NCBI GenBank assembly: GCA_011051925.1
Contig: DRKE01000428.1
Coordinates: 1 to 9,157 of the forward strand
DNA: 9,157 nt
Direction of reading: 5' to 3'
DNA from: Deltaproteobacteria bacterium
GTDB taxonomy: Bacteria; Myxococcota_A; UBA9160; UBA4427
Shown here: piece after piece, positions 6,449 to 9,157 of the stretch
Layout of the letters: each line of letters opens with the position of its first letter
Numbering within the stretch: position 1 is the first letter of the stretch
Position numbers and translations under genes: made by a program
The notes under the pieces: model-generated
What the model saw: only the letters and a program-made list of their open reading frames with translations
Database searches by the model: none
What the model was told of the DNA's origin: nothing

Positions 6449-7627
6449 CTAGAAATTCTTCGGCAGGCCGAGGCCCCGCCGCGCGATGATGTTCTTCTGG
6501 ACCTCGGACGTACCCCCACCGATCGTGTCGACCACCGTGTAGCGATAGGAGCGTTCGAAGCGGCCTCCGACCGGCGCCTCGGGCTCGCCGGGCTTCAGCT
6601 GTGCATCCGGGCCCATCATGTCCAGGGCCGCGTTGGCGATCTTCTGACCGAGCCGGGATTGCCAGAGTTTGTACATCGCTGCCTCGACGGTCGGCGCGCG
6701 GTCCTTGAGCGCTTCGCTGATCACCTTCCGTTGGAGTTTTCGCGCGACCTCGAGTTCGGCCGCGAGGGTGGCGATCTCGTGTCGCACGACCGGGTCTTCG
6801 GCGAGGGGCCGGCCGTCGAGGGTCGCCTCCCGGACATGCCCGACCAGGCCCTCGAGCTTCATCTCGACCGGGCCGACCGGAAGCATCGCGAAGCGTTCGA
6901 GATCGAGGGCCTCGCAGATGTAGGTCCAGCCCTCCCCCACCTCGCCCACGACATGCGAGTCGGGCACGAAGACCTCATTGAAGAAGACCTCGTTCGTCCG
7001 TTCGTCTCCGATCGTCCAGGTCGGATGGATCTCGAAGCCCTCGTGGTCCATCGGAACCAGGAAGAGCGTGATGCCCTTGTACTTGTGGGGTCCGGTTCGC
7101 GCACCGACCCAGTACCAGTCCGCGAAGTGGGCCGACGTCGTCCAGATCTTGTGCCCGGAAAGGACCCAGCCGCCGCGCTCGTCGTCGCGTGTCGCCTTCA
7201 ATTCCATGGCGGCTGCATCGGAGCCCGCCTGGGGCTCGCTGTAGCCGATCGCGAATTCGATCTCTCCGCGAATGATCCTCGGCAGGAAATAGCGCTTCAG
7301 CTCCTCGTTCCCATGACGGATGATCGTCTTGCCGACGATGCCCACCCCCTTGCCGGGTTGGGGACAGCCGTAGCGGGAAAGCGCTTCGGTCAGGATGAAA
7401 TCGTAGATCCCCGAGCGCTCCTGCCCGCCGTATTCCTTCGGCCAGGACATCCCGAGCCAGCCCTTCTCGGCGAGCTTGCGCATGAAGGCGCGTTTGGCCG
7501 GCGTCTCGACCGTCTGGGAAAGATGCTCGGGATTCTCGTCCATCACGTCGGGCGAGCGATTCGCCTCGAGGAAGGCCACGACCTCGTCCTCGAAGGCCTG
7601 TTCCTCGGCGGACAGGTTGAATTGCAT
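6449..7627 (-). CDS. Acyl-CoA dehydrogenase A, catalytic-Glu subunit type
   Basis: This 392-residue acyl-CoA dehydrogenase carries MQFNLSAEEQAFEDEV at the N-terminus, LGMSWPKEYGGQ (58-69), the flavin/substrate motif YSEPQAGSDAA (129-139), SGHKIWTTSAHFADW (157-171), and a C-terminal GGGTSEVQKNIIARRGLGLP (370-389). A catalytic base is present as Glu244 in ALDLERFAM, the position used by isovaleryl-CoA dehydrogenase (LDLER) and by FadE26-type subunits. The MCAD-type position (YEGTS) is Gly here. The FAD-pyrophosphate motif (R-x-x-FG-x-x-I-x-x-FQ) is missing and is replaced by REATLDGRPLAEDPVVR (266-282). That is typical of the alpha-like subunit of heteromeric dehydrogenases. The ATG at 7627 has GAGG 9 nt upstream. 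It is the first gene of the leftward cluster, directly behind the promoter at 7661-7689. The substrate is likely a branched or bulky acyl-CoA. Confidence 0.92.
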   Translation of the reverse strand: MQFNLSAEEQAFEDEVVAFLEANRSPDVMDENPEHLSQTVETPAKRAFMRKLAEKGWLGMSWPKEYGGQERSGIYDFILTEALSRYGCPQPGKGVGIVGKTIIRHGNEELKRYFLPRIIRGEIEFAIGYSEPQAGSDAAAMELKATRDDERGGWVLSGHKIWTTSAHFADWYWVGARTGPHKYKGITLFLVPMDHEGFEIHPTWTIGDERTNEVFFNEVFVPDSHVVGEVGEGWTYICEALDLERFAMLPVGPVEMKLEGLVGHVREATLDGRPLAEDPVVRHEIATLAAELEVARKLQRKVISEALKDRAPTVEAAMYKLWQSRLGQKIANAALDMMGPDAQLKPGEPEAPVGGRFERSYRYTVVDTIGGGTSEVQKNIIARRGLGLPKNF

Positions 7628-7660
7628 GCAGCGGCGCCTCGTCGAATCGGTTCGGCAATA

Positions 7661-7689
7661 ACGATACGCCGCGTCTTGAAACTTGTAAA
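7661..7689 (-). promoter_or_regulatory. Sigma70-like promoter of the beta-oxidation cluster
   Basis: On the minus strand TTTACA (7684-7689) is followed by exactly 17 bp and TATCGT (7661-7666). The -35 box matches 5 of 6 consensus bases and the -10 box 4 of 6. Transcription would start near 7653, giving a 5' leader of about 25 nt with GAGG before the ATG at 7627. This fits the first gene of the leftward cluster. Confidence 0.6.
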
Positions 7690-7833
7690 GCCCCGGAAAT
7701 CGGGCACGAGCAGGCCGCAAGCGCGGACGAGAACGATCGCTCCGCTTCGGCAGGACAGGCCCCGGGCCGAGGATCTGCTTCCGTCCGGCCGTCGTCAGGG
7801 CGGAATCCGGTCTCGACCTCCCGATCGCCTTCG

Positions 7834-8613
7834 TCAGATCGGCTCGCTGTACTGATCCGCGAGCCGACGCATGCCCGCCAGCCAGCGGTCGATGTCCTGC
7901 CCCTTGCGCGCATAGTATTTCCGCACGGTCTCATGGGGCAGGATGAGGAACTCCTCCGAGCGCAGACCCGCGACCGTCGTCTCCGCGAGTTCCTCGGGCT
8001 CGATCATGCCGTCGACCCCGGCGACACCTCCGCCTTCCACCCCGGCCGTCATGTTCGTGCGAACGGCCTGGGGGCAGAGCACGGAGACCTTGATCCCGCG
8101 GTTGCCATAGGTGATCGAGATCCATTCTGCGAAGGCGACCGCCGCATGCTTGGTGACGGCATAGGGGGCGGACCCGATCTGGGAGAGCAGACCCGCGGCC
8201 GAACACGTATTCAGCAGATAGCCCTCTCCGCGTTCGAGCATCGAGGGGAGCAGGGCGTGGGCCGCATGGACATGCGCCATCACGTTGATGTCCCAGATCC
8301 GGTTCCACGCATCGACTTCGACTTCGGGACCACCCGGGATGGCGATCCCCGCATTCGACACGAAGAGATCGATCGGCCCCGATGCCTCCTCGACCTCCCG
8401 GACCAGCGCTTCGATCTCGTCTCGATTCGCGACGTCGACGCGGCGCGAAATACCTCCGACGCTTTCGGCCACCTTCGCCGCGTTGTCCTCATCGAGATCG
8501 ACGACCGTGATCCGTGCGGCCCCCTCCTTCGCGAAGCGCTCGCAGAGCGCCCTGCCGATTCCGTTCGCTCCACCCGTCACGACGATGTTCCTGCCCGCGA
8601 TTTCCAAGGACAT
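7834..8613 (-). CDS. Short-chain dehydrogenase/reductase (SDR), NAD-type
   Basis: This is a classical 259-residue SDR that oxidises or reduces a hydroxyl/keto group. Visible are the cofactor fold TGGANGIG (13-20), Asp39 in VVDLDEDN after the second strand (favours NAD(H) over NADP(H)), DV (60-61), NAG (87-89), Asn110 in the catalytic helix, Ser138, and YAVTK with Tyr151 and Lys155, a complete Asn-Ser-Tyr-Lys tetrad. The C-terminus (EEFLILPHETVRKYY onward) is longer than in the minimal SDR but within the normal range. The ATG at 8613 has GAGGAGG directly upstream. A longer in-frame opening to the right crosses the divergent gap and the carboxylase and is not real. It is 206 bp upstream of, and on the same strand as, the dehydrogenase A gene, with its own terminus. 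Substrate could be a 3-hydroxyacyl-CoA or an alcohol. Confidence 0.93.
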   Translation of the reverse strand: MSLEIAGRNIVVTGGANGIGRALCERFAKEGAARITVVDLDEDNAAKVAESVGGISRRVDVANRDEIEALVREVEEASGPIDLFVSNAGIAIPGGPEVEVDAWNRIWDINVMAHVHAAHALLPSMLERGEGYLLNTCSAAGLLSQIGSAPYAVTKHAAVAFAEWISITYGNRGIKVSVLCPQAVRTNMTAGVEGGGVAGVDGMIEPEELAETTVAGLRSEEFLILPHETVRKYYARKGQDIDRWLAGMRRLADQYSEPI

Positions 8614-8701
8614 GCCTCCTCGATGATCCGGTTCCGCCCGGGTTCGGAGCGTACCACGACACGAAGCAGCCAACCCGAGCCGCTGTGATAGCGTTCGCTC
8701 C
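8614..8701. promoter_or_regulatory. Divergent intergenic promoter region, SDR/carboxylase
   Basis: This 88-bp gap separates two divergent genes and must hold both promoters. No strong -35/-10 pair is seen for either. For the rightward gene TGTGATAGCGT (8683-8693) could act as an extended -10 with start very near the ATG, and no clear SD precedes that ATG. Confidence 0.25.
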
Positions 8702-9157
8702 ATGAGCTGGAAACCCGAAGTCGACGAGATCGAGCGCAGACGGGCCCGCGCGCTCGAGATGGGTGGGAGCGAGGCCGTGGCGAAGCAGCACGAGCGCGGC
8801 CGGATGACCGTGCGCGAACGGATCGACGGCCTCGTCGATCGCGACTCCTTCCGGGAGCGGGGTCGGATCGCCGGGCAGGGCCTCGACCCCGATACCAGCG
8901 ACGGGGTCCCGGATTTCGAACCGACGGGCGTCGTGGTCGGGACGGCGCGGATCGACGAGCGACCGGTCGTCGTCTGTGGCGACGATTTCACGATTCGCGG
9001 CGGCGCCTACTCCCAGGCGGGCCTCAAGAAGGGCCTCTACGCGGAGGAACTGGCGGTCGGCCGCCGGATTCCCCTCATCCGCCTGCTCGAGGCCGGCGGT
9101 GCCTCGATCCGCGGAACCGGCGCGGGTGCCCGCGGCCGATCGGGCTACGACTGGACG
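8702..9157 (+). CDS. Acyl-CoA carboxylase beta (carboxyltransferase) subunit, N-terminal part; continues past window
   Basis: The 152 residues seen from the ATG at 8702 stay open to the window end. They show the carboxyltransferase family N-terminus: HERGRMTVRERIDGLVD (30-46) followed by SFRERGRIAGQG, then GVVVGTARIDERPVVVCGDDFTIRGG (about 76-101) and IPLIRLLEAGGASIRG (123-138), which corresponds to the SGGARxxEG acyl-CoA site of PccB/AccD-type proteins. The family transfers carboxyl from biotin to propionyl-, acetyl-, methylcrotonyl- or geranyl-CoA, with a separate alpha subunit. The residues that set acyl specificity lie beyond the window, so no substrate is assigned. Propionyl-CoA carboxylation would fit a methyl-branched chain breakdown, but that is inference. 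No clear SD precedes the ATG. It is divergent from the SDR gene. Confidence 0.88.
   Translation, partial: MSWKPEVDEIERRRARALEMGGSEAVAKQHERGRMTVRERIDGLVDRDSFRERGRIAGQGLDPDTSDGVPDFEPTGVVVGTARIDERPVVVCGDDFTIRGGAYSQAGLKKGLYAEELAVGRRIPLIRLLEAGGASIRGTGAGARGRSGYDWT

Noticed and set aside
5421..6452. 343-codon plus-strand open frame opposite the racemase
   Set aside because: It is a shadow of the AMACR-like gene with low-complexity Arg/Asp-rich composition.
6401..7855. 484-codon plus-strand open frame opposite dehydrogenase A
   Set aside because: The opposite strand encodes a full acyl-CoA dehydrogenase with all expected motifs. The plus frame has no motif and no ribosome site.
8646..8701. GGAGCG and CGCTCC as a dyad around the SDR/carboxylase gap
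   Set aside because: The arms are only 6 bp and 44 bp apart. Chance is likely in this composition.
1..9157. CRISPR arrays, tRNA/rRNA genes, insertion sequences, attachment sites
   Set aside because: No regularly spaced repeats, cloverleaf-like sequence, transposase motif or terminal inverted repeat was seen on either strand.

Overview
The window is GC-rich chromosomal DNA with tightly packed genes. It reads like a catabolic region for a branched aliphatic or isoprenoid-type chain. Its gene families (P450 with a flavoprotein reductase, F420-type LLM oxidoreductase, paired acyl-CoA dehydrogenases, paired MaoC hydratases, AMACR, acyl-CoA carboxylase) are common in actinobacteria and in some high-GC, delta-proteobacteria-like lineages. 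The one convincing promoter is sigma70-like and Shine-Dalgarno (SD) sites are clear. I cannot assign a genus from sequence alone.

Layout. At the left edge a cytochrome P450 C-terminus (+) ends at 212. It converges on a putidaredoxin/rhodocoxin-reductase-type flavoprotein (-, 420-1628). A 253-bp divergent gap (1629-1881) carries a series of short palindromes, including a 13-bp-stem hairpin. It separates the reductase from an LLM-class F420-type oxidoreductase (+, 1882-2754). That gene converges on a minus-strand gene cluster running leftward from 7627 to 2925. Its order of transcription is: acyl-CoA dehydrogenase A (6449-7627), alpha-methylacyl-CoA racemase-like protein (5247-6431), MaoC-like subunit with degenerate catalytic site (4528-5082), MaoC hydratase subunit with intact D-x4-H (4055-4531), and acyl-CoA dehydrogenase B (2925-4052). 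A good promoter (TTTACA-17-TATCGT) lies just upstream of the first gene. Further right are an SDR dehydrogenase (-, 7834-8613) and, divergent from it, the start of an acyl-CoA carboxylase beta subunit (+, 8702 to the window end).

How it may work together (inference). Dehydrogenase A has the catalytic Glu of the IVD type but lacks the usual FAD-binding Arg motif. Dehydrogenase B has the FAD-binding motifs but no clear catalytic Glu. They look like the two halves of a heteromeric enzyme. The MaoC pair shows the same split. This repeats the logic of the mycobacterial igr/Chs steroid side-chain enzymes (two FadE, two hydratase subunits, with CYP125 next to them). Here a racemase of the AMACR/Mcr family sits inside the cluster, as needed when a P450-made 2-methylacyl-CoA has the wrong configuration. 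The SDR could serve as an alcohol or 3-hydroxyacyl-CoA dehydrogenase, and the carboxylase could handle a propionyl-CoA product. No CoA ligase, thiolase or aldolase is in the window. The substrate is therefore not proven, and sterol, bile acid and isoprenoid side chains are all possible.
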